Assembly (NCBI GenBank): GCA_947462335.1 | Contig: OX381705.1 | Coordinates: 32,945,570 to 33,009,569, forward strand | Direction of reading: 5' to 3' | Origin: Harmothoe impar | Taxonomy: Eukaryota > Annelida > Polychaeta > Phyllodocida > Polynoidae | Length of the DNA stretch: 64,000 nucleotides | Shown here: in pieces, positions 11,401-24,400 of the stretch | Position numbering within the stretch: the first letter of the stretch is position 1 | How the letters are laid out: the number at the start of each line of letters is the position of its first letter | Made by a program: the position numbers and the translations under genes | The notes under the pieces: generated by a model | Told to the model about the DNA's origin: nothing | Seen by the model: only the letters and a program-made list of their open reading frames with translations | Database searches by the model: none

Positions 11401-14400
11401 AGTCCAGCATTATTTTGGCCCCCTAGCCAGGTGATTCTATAACTTGGTCACATATTAGTCAAGAGGCTAGTCAGAAGTGACTATATGTGGAGCACATTAA
11501 GTGACAATGTCACGGGAAGGTGTGCAGCACAGTTAAGAAAACACAGAACTTTAAGATTCAAATTTGACTGGTCAGTTGATTCCAGGATCATCTCATAAAC
11601 TACTGTTCTCTGCTTGTTTAATTCTGTATTTATGTAGGTTTAGACTGACAGACAATTGTAGGCTTCTACATGTTGTGGTATGGTGGTAGGTTCAGATTCC
11701 TACCTTATCCATTCATGCCATGCATTTTATACTGGTCTACCCTGCCTTGTAGTGCCCTGACTTGTCCTCGACAGGACACTTAATTAACCTGTACCCTGCC
11801 CTGCCTTACTCTGACTTAGGCCTACATGTTTTGTACTTTATACAACCATGACCAGAAAGTTGATAATAGTTGAAATTGGTATTTTATACTGTGTATATCA
11901 AGATGAACTTGTCAGAGTATATAGCATCCTAGAAGACGGAACTGGGTACTCAGTAGACAATTATCTGGGATTCAACTGAAGAAAATGTAGAATTCAGTGT
12001 ACCAACTCTTATACAATCGGTCGCTTTAATAAGCAGCTACTTTATTTCGACGTTGAATAATGTGACTTGTAGGCGGAGGTGTGCCTCTTCATACGTTGTA
12101 ATTCTGCTATTAATTTACGTATGCTAACATATTGAGGGTAAATTAATATAATTGCCATTGCTATGAATTGACATATTTTGTTTGGACACTATTATTACGA
12201 ACACAATAGTTTTCCAATGAGAGGAAGCAACTGTCTGAGTATAGATGTAAATACATACGCAGTTATGACAGCTCCAACCTTTTGCTGTTAGGGCTTGATC
12301 CATGTGCACCCTGTTGGTTTCTCTGTAGTGTGTACACTTGTCCAGGCATTCTCGGTGAAATACTCTCTGGCAAACCCGACATGGGATATTGAATGCAGCC
12401 AACTCCCCACAGAGGTCGCACTTTATGTCATGTTCCACCTACAAAGACGATATCTGTTTTTCATATGTATGCAGTGGATCTCTAACCAGCAGAACAGATG
12501 CAAGAACCAATAAGGGGACATTCAACAGCAATGGATTCCTCTAACCAACAGAACAGATGCGAAAACCAATAAGGAACAGTAATGGATTACTCTCACCAAC
12601 ATTTAACAGTTTTACAGATTTATAGACTTTCAAAGTGCATTGCCGCTATTTGTGTCGTCAATATGAAGCTCTCTATATGTCGTGGGATAAATACACGTGC
12701 CCACATTACTCGATTTATGAAAGGGCCTCTTGTGCACGAGGGTTTGATGTGCGTATAAACACAATCTCTGAACATTGCATATACATAGGGTCTCCACACA
12801 ATCAACACACTGCAGTGACGAGTAGGCTTTCCATTCCATTAGCATTGGGTCAATACCACACCTTTTGTGACTTCTCAATAACATTTCAACACAAACAGAA
12901 CTTAGGGTAGCTCTGGTAGGATTTGGTATTAAGCATAAACAAATAAAACGGAATTCTAGGCTAGGACGCCTCTAACGACATGCTGATTTAGCTGAGGATT
13001 AAGGCGCAGTTTGTGACCACCCTTTAGGCTTTGTCAACATGTATATGTTTGTATAACCAAGCTGACTAATTACAGAGTCCCTATGTTGCTGTACGTGTCA
13101 TGTTCTTACACCACCAAGACTGACCAGGCAAGCAATGCTATTATATTGAACAGTATGTACTGAAAAGCTGAGGGTGTAAATGATCGTCAGTCCTCACAAC
13201 GTTGAGGGATCGTACTGTGGGCCTGGATGGGAACCCTGTATTAAGGTTTCCCTTTGAAGTTTGAATACAATTGTAACCCTAAAGTCATATATGAATGGGT
13301 ATTGCAACAATAATGATCAAGGAGTCGAGATGTACATGGTATTAAGATATCAACGAGTAAATTATCTAGATCAGATATTGTATGAAACAGTGCTGTAAAG
13401 TAGGACTCGCCAGTGGCAAGATTCAATGGCCTGAAAATTAAGACAGTGAGTCATCAATTGCAATTTTGAATGATGAGCTATGTAAAACCCTCTGCATCAA
13501 TGACATTTATACATGTCTAGGTATTCAGTGTGCACGACATGCATGGACAATGTGACTGCTGTAATGTGGATGTAAACACCAAAAGCTAGACCCTTTGTAA
13601 ACAGTGTACAATGTGTGCCCTTCTGTGGGAAAACAGAAAGGATATCCCATGTACATAGTTATGCTCAGCAAATGGCACGCTCATAAGCTATGTATGACGT
13701 TGATACATATATGCATAAATATCCACCTAATAATTATGCACGTAAATTTTTTTCCTGTTCTTAGAAAGACAGTTAACTGACCTTTCAAAGCAACAACAAA
13801 AATCGGCCCAGTTATGTCCAATATGAACATGCAATATGTCTCACCGGAGGTAGAGGCGGAGGGAGCTCCCGCTGAGAAGTACCGTCGCCGTTCCCCACAT
13901 CCCCCCTGATTTTACCATTCCTCTTCCTCCCTGGTATGACACTAAATTTGGTTGTGACGTCATCAGATCCTTCCTGACGAATGTCGTGCCAGCATTCCTC
14001 CGTCTCCCGCTGTGCTTTGAACAAAAACTGTCTCAGCTCCTCCCTGTTCTGTCTAGGGTGGTACAGGATGTCTAGTGCTCGGAGATCATCAGCCGCACCT
14101 CCAGGGGGATCCACCTCCTCCAGGGTGTCTCCCACACCTGCAGCCACCCCAGCACTAATGGTGGATGACGTTACGGCAGCATCGTGAGAGGAGCCTGTGT
14201 TGAAATCCGGATCACTGGCCAGCCGTACCGACTTCCGGATCGCCATCACAGCAAGAATCTTGCCCCTCAACCTCCTGTGGAGCTCCTCCTTTTTCCGTAG
14301 TTTTCCATCATACTCTGATAGTTCCCTCTGTTGTGTGGATGCTGGTACTCCCTCCTGTGCGTTAACATTTACCACCTGTGATGAGGCCAGCGGGTCTGTC

Positions 14401-14477
14401 TTATTTTCTGAGGTTTTAACACCGTTGTTATTTTCTACTCTCTGAGGGGACTTCCTGGCTGATGTTGTGGTGCCCAT
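8410..14477 (-). CDS. PHF24: PHF24-like gene B (complete model, 433 aa)
   Basis: Exons in transcript order: 14477-13845, 12438-12259, 10747-10669, 10403-10204, 9696-9575 and 8497-8410 (stop TAA 8412-8410). Phases after each exon are 0, 0, 1, 0, 2; total 1302 nt, no internal stop. The start MGTTTSARK has an in-frame TAA upstream at 14492-14490 and is a plausible N-myristoylation signal, as is the MGVLMS start of vertebrate PHF24. Residues 1-211 are low-complexity with a basic/charged helix near 60-80. The PHD finger has all eight C4HC3 ligands: C218, C221, C231, C234, H239, C242, C268, C271. The EF-hand loop is 338-349 (DLDGSESIDWWE), with Glu replacing the usual Gly at position 6. The next exon (122 nt) is shorter than in the paralogues and has no EF loop or YRSWY. 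The last exon gives SWDEFLYDQALYILWSRPN. An exon matching 24649-24765 of gene C was not found; the phase-2 join works without it. Confidence 0.85.
8742..9248. mobile_element. 507-bp MITE-like element inserted in an older repeat
   Basis: Imperfect 27-bp terminal inverted repeats (8742-8768 and 9222-9248) share GGGGCT(T/C)GATTCATAA and end in ACGAC. On either side is the same CATCTACCCC repeat, so this is a nested insertion. An internal 18-bp unit (GATAAGCTGGTCGTATGA) is duplicated near 9079-9113. It lies in the last intron of gene B. Confidence 0.65.
12474..12600. repeat. Imperfect tandem duplication of about 60 bp
   Basis: Two copies of a unit containing ACCAACAGAACAGATGCGAA and ACCAATAAGG, each followed by AGTAATGGATT-type sequence, lie just upstream of the gene B PHD exon, within the intron. 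Unit lengths differ by small indels. Confidence 0.6.
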
Positions 14478-14947
14478 ATCTATAGTTATTTAGAAAATGT
14501 CAGCATTAAGTCTGGAACCAAACGCAGGTCAGCAAGTTACCTCTCCTGCTTGTGCTTCTGTTCTGAAATTGTGCATACAGCACATGGCAATTAAAAGTGG
14601 TCGCGCCTTGCCACTATAGGTGCGGACCTACTCAAGTGCCTCGGCTAGACAGAGGTACACAGTTGACCGTGGGGCCCCACTCAACAGGCTTATATTTCGA
14701 TCCACTTGTATGTACATAACACAGCTGTGAGGTTTTGATTTCTCTTTTCTGAATGTTTGATTGAGCAAGTAAAGTCAAGCCCCAGGGCATATCCTAAAAG
14801 ATTGGAGACATACTGCCTGCTCACATATATGACGCCAGGCCTTAGTGTGGGCTTCAGATTAATATGGGCAGCAATTCAAAGCAAATATCATGTGAACATG
14901 AGAAGTTCAAAGCCCAACAGAGAACAAATATATGTGGGCCGTCGAGG

Positions 14948-15130
14948 AGAAGGGACCTCCATGCGTGATTTTTAGTACCAGTCTTGGCCACCAGTGGCTC
15001 CATATAGCCAAAAAAAAAGGTCCAAAATATTATAAAAATTGATCTATATTACTTCTTGATGTAAAATACAATGAGCCACTTTAGAGAATTACATCTCTGG
15101 TGAATACCTTCCATATATAACTAAATTGAA
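14948..15130 (+). repeat. Dispersed AT-rich repeat, copy 1
   Basis: Motifs GGGACCTCCATGCGTGATTT, CTTGGCCACCAGTGGCTCC and GGTCCAAAATATTATA occur in the same order on the minus strand at about 39380-39512, so these are two inverted copies of one family. Similarity fades beyond about 15130. No coding content. Confidence 0.6.
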
Positions 15131-15604
15131 ATAAATGCTATATTTTAGGCATTTTGTGCATTTTAGAGATCACAGAACCATGCTGTATTTGCAGTGTTTG
15201 ATGATATTTTGGGTCTCAAAAAGGCCATTCAGCAGGGTTAAATGGAGCTACTGGAATAGTATTTTATGAAAGACTGGTTCTCATGTCCATAAATATAATG
15301 TATGGGGCTTAGAAATAATAGTTATGCCCATATCTTTAGAAAACAGGAAGAAATCAAGCAAGACCAAGGTGAATGTTAATGGTTTCATTCCGCCTTCTTT
15401 TTATCCGTTCCTCCGTGTTATTATTAGATAGTTATAATTTATCTATAGTGTTCTAGGAAGCTAAAGAGTACCTCTGAGTGTACTAGCAAAAGCAGGATAT
15501 CATTGTCAGTCCCCACCAGTGAATTACTGAAGCGCCACCTAGGGAATTGGCTGGGAACTAGTACAATTTTCCAGCTGTTCATTCAAGGTCAGCTAATGAA
15601 ATGG

Positions 15605-15613
15605 TATATAAAG
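15605..15613 (+). promoter_or_regulatory. Candidate TATA box upstream of the ENDOU-like gene
   Basis: TATATAAAG lies 329 bp before the ENDOU-like ATG. A start site about 30 bp downstream would leave a roughly 300-nt leader, long but possible, or one containing an unseen 5' UTR intron. Nothing else in the interval looks more promoter-like. Position and consensus are the only evidence. Confidence 0.35.
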
Positions 15614-15941
15614 TGACTTCGACAATTGACAGGGCATTCTGAATCGACAATCCAAGTATATTGAATATACCATTTTAGATTGAAGTTAGATGGGGGCTTC
15701 GATATCAATCTTCTTTGAATAAATTTTGATGTTTCATGGTATAGGAGGCTACTACATAATCATATATATATGCACTCATTCAGAGCACAGACCTATCACT
15801 TATCACACCATAATGTCATGAGTACCATTACCAGCTGTTACTGTCCTTATCTAAGATAAGACATGAATAAGAAGGCACGCATAGACTCTGCAGATACAAG
15901 TTGGTCACAATCAAGGTGGGCTCTCCAAACAAGTGGACATC

Positions 15942-18900
15942 ATGAGGACCTTTGCCTTCTGCCTACTCCTGGCCTTGGCCCAAGGTAAAGCTATTTCATG
16001 ATAATATTATTCCTTTCTTGATAATTATATTGTTAATACGAACAAGGATTGACACTACAGGGACAAATTCGCATGTGCATTTCAACACAGGGTATAATAT
16101 CATCACCAGCTTTAAATCCAGTGGCACTCATACAATTGAGCTATAGAACTTTTCCGCACGTTTACCATCGTCCGACATGGCCCCAAGTGGAGGGATTATG
16201 CATTCAATCTCTACAGACCCCTGCACAATTTGATAATGATTAATGGTCTCAATGAATGGTAATTTACATGTTACATTTCGGTTTCTTCACATAACATTAT
16301 GACTTATAACCATACTCTGTGGCTGGGCAGCTGGCAGGTTGCCGGAGACGTTTGTGTCTGACAGTGAGATCCTGACCATCAGTAACCAGCTGTATGGATC
16401 CGACAGTAACAGAATGCCTGAGGGAGATGTGGTCGTGGATCCCAACGGCGACAAGTAGGTCTATTTCTAAACTAAATATTTAGGATTCCTTACATAGCAA
16501 TTTCTTTATATTGTGCATGTATATGTAAATTACTTGAAGGTCAAGCAAAGACACATTTATTAAGTCTGAACAGCTGCTCCAAAATATATTTCATGTTGTG
16601 GTGTTCACGAAGAGGATAGCCGTGTATTAAAGATGGTATATCAGCTAATAGACTTCCCAAACCTTTTCTTCAAAATGGATATAATTTTAATGTCAAGGGC
16701 TTTGTTATCATTTTAGCTGATATGCAGTGCTCAATGTTAAATATATTTGTCTATAAATGAATAATTTGAGATAGAAAACAATGTTGCTTATTCACCTCAC
16801 TGACACAGTGTCCCCACTATGTGAGCATACTGGGAACTAAGCTAATAGGGAAAGCACTGCGCCATGCAGTATAAACACATAGGGGGTTTTAGTGTCGACC
16901 TACAGTAAAAAATATTGCACTGCATGTGCTCATCTCATAGACTAAGACACTGCCGATAATTTTAAAATTTAGGGAAGACGTTTGGGATAGGATATACATG
17001 TACAATAGGAATATGATGAGACTAAAAAATCTCCAAACATTTAGCTGACACACCATCTGTAAACAGGGAAACCCTCTCTGATTCCCTTTGCTTCGTCCAG
17101 GTTCATCAAGTCAGTGAATGAGGCCAAGTTCAGTGGACCTACCTATGCTAGCCTCATGCCCATCCTTAGCATGTACACCCCAGATGTGGGCGTTGAGGAG
17201 GACAATGACCGGGCTAGCCGTGCTACAGAGCGAGCCTTCCTGGACGCCGCCATACAGACCCCAGTCATGCGGAAACTATGGGAGTTCCTGCTCAGCAAAG
17301 GTCAGTAACACTAACAGCACTGATCGATAATGTAGGCCATGCTTTGGTGTTCACTGAAGCTACATTATCAGAATAAGAGGAATTTTGAGAGTCAATGAAT
17401 GTCACCATCTGTATAGCAGTATAAATCAGGTCTTTGCTGCACAGCGACTACATATATATGCAAAATAGGTCCTTCTCTCTATATGAAAATAGGTGGAATA
17501 CCTCCTATGAGAATAAAAGTCAACCAACTGTAAACCGGATAACAATAACAATCGGCAAATTGCTGACTGAATGCTGCCTCCTGGTAGCTGAGAGGCGTAC
17601 CAGTAGACTGTGTTTGTGAGTTGAGCAATGGAAAACTTCCAGGCTCCTCTTCACTCAGTACTGCCACCTGATGGCTCTTGTCAACACTAATTTTCCAAAC
17701 CCCACCAGAATACAAATGATAGTTGGAATTGGAGTCTTGTTTTGCACACATTAAAAATCTCTTGCCAAAATAAATGGCAGATTATAAAAGGGAAAGGGCT
17801 ACACAATCATATGAGAGGCAAATGAGGAAAATGTAGGTTTGAGTGAGCCAACTGGTATAGCCGCTTTAATATTTAAACTAGCAACTGGTAGTATTCATCC
17901 ATTTCCTTCTGCAGATCTTGCCAGTTCTAACTTTGAGCAGGGATTCAGGGACCAACTGTACAACTACTGGTTCACCAAGTACAGCAGGTCCAGTGGTCTG
18001 GCTTTGGACAGCTCGGGCTTTGAACATGTGTTTGCTGGAGAACTGAAGAAGGGTAAGGTGAGCGGCTTCCACAACTGGGTGCAGTTCTACCGGCAGGAGA
18101 AGAGCGGCGCTCTGGAGTACTCCAGCTACATCCAGGGCTGTGAGGTAGGCCACTCATATCTTATTCTGCCTTGATGTCATGTTTATTATAACATCACAAT
18201 TTACTGGTGGTGGGCTGTGTCCTGCTTTACTATTTTGCCTCACTGAGGAGTCCCTTTTGGTAGATTTTGAATGTCAATGTAAGTTTACATAGAACCAATA
18301 ATAACCATAATAAATTGAGATTCTTGATGAGCTTAAGTTGGCACTGAGTGGATTAACAAAATTGAACTTCATGGATACCTGGCCCAAATGACTATAATGT
18401 CCAAAATGTCCTATAATCTACTTGTGAACTGGGTACACACCTCTTGTAATCACTGCCTAAATATAAATAATCATATCTAAATACAACCATATTTATGTGT
18501 GGAAAACAAAGCTGAGATGTGCTGTCATCCGTTTGTTATAAATATGTACATGAATACAAAGGTCCTTCTTATATCATGCATGTAGAATTTGAAGTATGCA
18601 TACAACACACATGCACAACCTCGTGTGTTGTATGCATTGAAAGGGACATGAATCCCGATTGCTGTGACCTTTGGCCGAAACCCTGGTTACTCACTGTATG
18701 GGGACCCTTGTAAAGAAAAATTGCTCATATATAAGTAATATGCTGATACTATATGAACTACAATATGAATTACAATGCTAATCACCATGTCCAAACTTGA
18801 ATTAACCACTGAAACATTGGGGGAATCAAGTTTAAATTCACTGCCTTCTAGATGATTTCCTCATTATTTTCCCCTCAGCCTGCCCTGCATGTGACCCGTT

Positions 18901-19109
18901 ACTACTGGAACGGCCTGTACAAGAGGATCGGCTCCCTGTTTGTGGGTACCAGCCCCGAGTATGACCTGGCTGTGTACACTCTCTGCTTCCTGACACGCCC
19001 TGGAGGAAAGTGCTACATCTCCATGGACGGTAACGAGCGCTCCATCACCACCTACACCATGAACGGAGTCAGCCCCCGCGCTGTGGGAACAGCCTACCCC
19101 GACTGTTAA
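15942..19109 (+). CDS. ENDOU: Secreted EndoU-family (poly(U)-specific) endoribonuclease, 275 aa
   Basis: Five exons: 15942-15984, 16331-16454, 17101-17300, 17915-18144 and 18879-19109 (TAA 19107). Phases after exons 1-4 are 1, 2, 1, 0; total 828 nt. The start [16 protein letters not shown] is a classical signal peptide, so the protein is probably secreted. The catalytic signature of the family is intact: GFEHVFAGE (E159, H160, E165), then SGFHNW (H175), then [12 protein letters not shown] with K214 as the likely catalytic lysine, then [14 protein letters not shown]. Family enzymes such as XendoU and human ENDOU cut RNA at uridines in a metal-dependent way. Length matches the bare catalytic domain; no somatomedin-B domain is encoded, unlike human ENDOU. 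It stands alone among PHF24-like genes, head-to-head with gene B (1.46 kb apart), and nothing suggests a functional link. AATAAA follows at 19200. Confidence 0.93.
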
Positions 19110-21451
19110 CTAAATCTAAAATAGGGCTGCTTAATAATATGCGTTTGTAATTGTATTTATTAACATTAATTTTATTGTACTTAGGGTATTCAGAGTTTGA
19201 ATAAAACACATGAAATAACCTAGAGAACAAGTCTAAAAGGTTTGTGAAATGGATGAAAGTCTTAGATGTTATGTAGATATTTGTGACTGTGGATCTGGCT
19301 GGTGTCACATGAATTATCTTTGGAACTCCTCATGATAGAGTACTATAGCATTAGAGTATTAGTTTGATATACTGAGTAGCCTTATACATACTATACATTG
19401 TAGACTTATGGATTGTAGGTTTGAACTCCTTATACTAGAGTACTTTTATATCAATATGATAGACTGAATAGATATATACATACACTGTGCTGTCCTGTAT
19501 TGTCCTGTGTTGTTTGGTGCTGTTCTGTTCTGTCCACTATATACCCCCAAAAACCACAAAAAGTCAGCGTAGACAAGATAAGCGTAAGCATCTTTTGAAG
19601 ATAGATAAAAGGAGCGCTGCTCTACTTTTAAAAGAAGTGTCCAACCTACAGTGTATCCGAACTGTAATAGGAATCACTGCATTTGAATAGCTTGTCTTTG
19701 CATGCAAAGGGAATATACATGTATACAGGGACTCACAGAGGGCCAACGCATATGTATCATAGTTATATTGTGACTTTCCGAAGAATCGATTATCGTCAAG
19801 AAGGAACTATGATTTTTATCTAGTGGTAGTCACAGACTCCATGGTGTATTGGCACATATGTGTTGCTCCATGAGTGGGGCGGTATCTAATGTAACGTCAC
19901 TTCCTGCATGCTCACTTCCCTTAGGCTCATGTCATCATTGCTAAAATGTACTGGATTGGCGTCTACAGTGAGTTGGTGAATATGTGCGTGTGGCAATTGA
20001 TTTAAAGTGTAGTGTTATATGAATAGTATAAGGTTGACTCCATTTATGGCAATAATAGGATAAGCCACATTCCATAATTTACCATCGGATCCAAAATACA
20101 ATCCCATGCAGGTCTTTGCACTTCTCTCTTAAGCGTTCATACTTGTTATTCAAGTTTGTGCAATGCTATCTTTAAAACTCAATACACTCAACATCGTTTT
20201 CTCTATTCAGATTTAGTTATAGTGTGGTGCAGCCCTGTAAAGAGGGGTTAATACACCCACAGACGGCCAATATTACATATACAATGGCTACTTCCATATA
20301 ATACTATAATTATTACAAGAAAGACACGTATGTGTATAAACTAAATACGTCATGATCCAGCTATATAAATGTATAATGCAGGTGTTGGCTCAAGGTGTAC
20401 AGTCTATATTTCCATAAACAGACAAAAGCAGAATACATCATATTTTGACACGATTTGCATTTAATAAGTTATTGGAAAGCACCAACAGTTGGTAGTGGGA
20501 TGAGTACAAATTACAAAGTATAGTTAGCCATATACACAGGTGTCAAGACTTATGACAATAGGACGAGTCAGCACACATGTGGCCATTGTGTTGTTGACCC
20601 CACCTAGATTGTGATGTCTTTCAGACTGAGTAGTGATCCTGATCTGTCCGTACCGCACCATTGGTTAGAACGAGGTTTGGGTATTGTAAACCTCTCCAAA
20701 TTGCCTCAGGCTTATTGAATCCTATGTATGGTAGTAATAAAGTGGTGCCCATCAATCATTCCAGACATTACAGAAGGTATCTATGAAGGTCAGCACATTA
20801 GATTGCTGGTGGGAAATATTCTCTTGTTTAGATGTTCACAACCAGGATATCATTCGTGTATGGATACGGACATGTGTGGAGTCCCTGGATATGTTAACAC
20901 CAATCATCTCAACATGGGGGGAATACAGTTTATTTCACTGGTATCTCTGATGGAGATGTAGAGGATTGTATAATAACACAATAATGGATAAACCATTGGA
21001 ATAATTACCTTTGAGTGCATGGTTCCAAACAACAGGAGGGCGCAATGGCGTTATGTGAATACAAGCATTATATAATGGATGATACACTATGTCGTTGCTT
21101 CCATGTGAATCATCAGATGATTGAGGATCGTAAAGGTTATATCTTTTAACTAAATATCTAGTAAGTAGTTGTTGTGATGTCGTACTACGTTGTAGAGATT
21201 AGCCATCTCTATTCATACTGAATTCAGTGATCAAAACATACAGGACTGTATTGACTGCAAAGACTCCCTATAGCTACGATACACATCCTCATATATATGT
21301 ACATTTTGGGTTGTACGTATATTCCGAGTGCATGCATCAGCAGATCATAGACTAAAGGAGCATGGAGTCTCTGTTATGACTACAATGTACCTTCCTTGGT
21401 AGGAAGTCCTACTATACAATGCCAATGCTCTCATAGTATACTCTGTTACTA
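19110..21451. other. Intergenic region between the ENDOU-like gene and gene C
   Basis: Begins with the ENDOU-like 3' UTR. The rest is AT-rich with a short TGTCCTGT-type simple stretch near 19490-19535. No coding exon, tRNA or inverted-repeat element could be recognised. The gene C promoter should lie at its right end, but I see no clear TATA box. Confidence 0.5.
19200..19205 (+). terminator. Poly(A) signal AATAAA of the ENDOU-like gene
   Basis: AATAAA lies 91 nt after the ENDOU-like stop codon, in an AT-rich 3' flank. A short 3' UTR is implied. Confidence 0.6.
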
Positions 21452-24400
21452 ATGATGAGTCCAGCCCTGACTGGACGGTCGGCGTCTGCTATGACCAGTG
21501 CTACCATGCAGCAGACCAGGTCTAAGAGGAAGCAGCTCAAGCAGCAGCAGCAGGAGCAGGACAGGAGCAGACAGGAGCTGCTCGAGTTTGTGCGTTGCCG
21601 CCGAGAGGAGAAGGAGTTGGCTCTACAGGAACTGGCCGCCGACGAGCACAACGGGATGACCACCGATGAACGCTTCCGGATCCGGCCCCCTACTCCAGAG
21701 CCTCATCCCGAAGCGCCATCCTTACCGGAAGTGCGGGCAAAGAGTGCGCGTCTTTCAGTAAGCAGTTTATTATGGGTATTGTTTGTCCGTGTCTAATTAA
21801 GGCAATTAAGTAACTTTTTGAGATAACTGATATTCTGATAGCGAGTCATATTTGACTGACATACATGCTTTATGAGGCCAAATAAAAATAAAAGCGTTTT
21901 TTTCTCCGGTGGCCCGCCCTTTCTTTCATATCTTAGCATCCATGCAGAGGCCGGACAATTATACCCATATGTTTTCTGCACCTTTATCTAATTTCCCAAA
22001 GGAAATCTAATTTTCAGAATGATTGCATTGAATCTGACCTACCGACCTCAGCTTTTCTGCCTATATTGTAGAAAACAAACCATTTATTCTTGTGGCTTTA
22101 GTGGATACAATAGGGCTAAGAGTAGTTTTCCTCTCATGAATGAACCACTTCCGCTTTGTGTGTACATAATAATATGATTTAGTCTAAGATTACGAGTGAA
22201 CGCTAGGTTCCTTTACTATGGTCACTATCCATGTTGCTTGTAATTCTTGTCTGCCGGTAGGCTGAAGGACTGAGGCCGTGTGCAGTGTGTCGGCGGGACG
22301 CGTCTGACGGCTACCCCTGTAGGGCGTGTGGACACGCATTCCACCGCCGGTGCCTGCTGCAGACTGCGCACCTCCCGCACCATGAGCTCGATGAGCAGCT
22401 CCGCCGCGCTCACACCAACTTAGGTTGGAGCTGCCCCACATGTGTGAGTTACTCAATGAATTCATGTATATTGGCAGTTCATTCTACGCTATTCATCTTT
22501 CAGTAGCTAGAATGCATGCTTTCGCGTATAAGGTTCAGAAGACTGAAGTAAGTCATTTAAATCATGTCACGATTAAATTGATGGATCCTTCCCTTTCAGT
22601 AAGTAGCATAGGAAAGTGACATTTATATCGGGGGTTTTAGCAATGGAATCTATCTTTTTGCAAACAAACTAAAAAAGGGGAAACAGAGTAAGAGTCCATG
22701 GTTGTTGTTAGAACTTGAAGTGTATATATTATTTCACCAGTTCATGGCCTTATTATTGCTGCTGTAAATCATCTAATACGTTTTTCTGACTCTGTTATAG
22801 GACGACATCAGTGCATTACTGACGGAGAATGAACTAAACGACATGATGGAGGATTTTGAACAGTATGAAATAAACAAAGGTATGATAATATTCTATTGAA
22901 GGCACACATTAAACAATTGGGTTTGTGGAATCCCAGTCCTCCACTAGCCCGATTTTGAGTATATGACCCTTATTATGAGTTCATAGATCTACACTTGGGA
23001 AATCGATATTCATTTAACAATAAGGGTGAGTATTATTAGTGGACTTTCGCATGTCAGGTTAATAGTAAGCTGCAATCAGTATAGGTATGAAGTAAAATCT
23101 ACTGTTTAGTCTTACAGTTCTCATGTAGTCATATAGTGGAATTTGTTGTTTTTTTATAGTTCTACTTTCAATCTAGATACCATGCTTTAGACATGATAGA
23201 TTATATAGTCGATTCTACTGTGTATGCGCACATACACTAACTACCTACGTACTGTGTAGTGAATATAGAGAGCAAACATACCGTGCTTACCTCCCGCAGA
23301 AGCTGGCATAACAATAGAAGATTACGTAGCTATACGGAAACACGAGTTTGAGTCCAAAGAAGGTCGTAAGATCGGCGAGCTGGACTTGATGCGTATAAAA
23401 GCCCAGTTCCAGTGCATGGACACTAACGGAGATGGTATGATAGACTGGTGGGAGTTCGTCAAACAAGAGACATGCCAGAAAATTGCAAAACGTCCCAAGG
23501 TAAGCCTTTTTCTTTTGGCCAGTCATGTTCAATCACTCAGGTAGCTACACCACATACCAGGGTCACTACTCTAAATTTATTTCTAATTGCCTCTAGGCTG
23601 CAGTATTCTACAGCTTTCACGGTATAACATTATATTACATGTATAAAACTAAAAATTGCCAAACGCCTCCAAACGTTTTAATACCGGTTATTCAAATCGT
23701 TTTCTATAGGTGGGTATGAGAAAGGTTTTCCTTCAAACGTTTGGAAAACGTTTCTTTATTAACTGGGGGGGACCCACTGTGGTCACCTACCGTACATGTG
23801 ACATGTACTGGGAAGAGAATCTTTGGGGCACCCTGTACTAAAGGCCTTTTTCTCAGATCCTGTCACATATATGTAACTACATGTATTAACACTGACTCTG
23901 GTGTTGGTGACAGGAGCGGCTTGTGAGCCTGCTGACAGACACGGAGGTAGAAACTGCCTATCAGCTCTTCTGTATCTTTGATGACGACGACGACGGCCGT
24001 ATCTCTGAGTACGCTGTACGGAAGGCATACCGATCCTGGTACAGCCGAGTCACTGCCAAGACGATAGTTACCCCGAGCACCACCACCCCAGTCCACACCA
24101 ACTCAGTGTCCAGGTAGGGTGCACTAAGTGTTACATGTATATGCTTAGTCCTTTCTGCAAAATCCCACATTTAGTTCTTATCTTGCCATGTTGGAAAAAA
24201 TATGAACATGGGATCCGCCTGGACCCTAGACTGGGACAGTGAAGTTCTATAAAAGGATGTCACTTGATCCCCCCCCTTAATCGAAACTAAAACCTATTTC
24301 TGTGGTAACGGTAATAAGTAACGGTGGAGGTCGACCGGTGGACGATGCACGCCGTCGCCCCACCTGGTGGTTTAAAATTAAGGCAGAATACTGTATGTTC

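Larger units (their letters stand above)
14478..15941. other. Divergent intergenic region between gene B and the ENDOU-like gene
   Basis: The presumed promoters of both genes lie here. It contains a dispersed repeat copy (about 14948-15130) and the TATA candidate at 15605. No coding exon was seen. Confidence 0.5.

Noticed and set aside
13981..14445. Plus-strand frames of 68 and 82 codons
   Set aside because: They are antisense shadows of the first coding exon of PHF24-like gene B.
17878..18157. Minus-strand frames of 91 and 61 codons
   Set aside because: Antisense to ENDOU-like exon 4, whose catalytic residues are intact on +.
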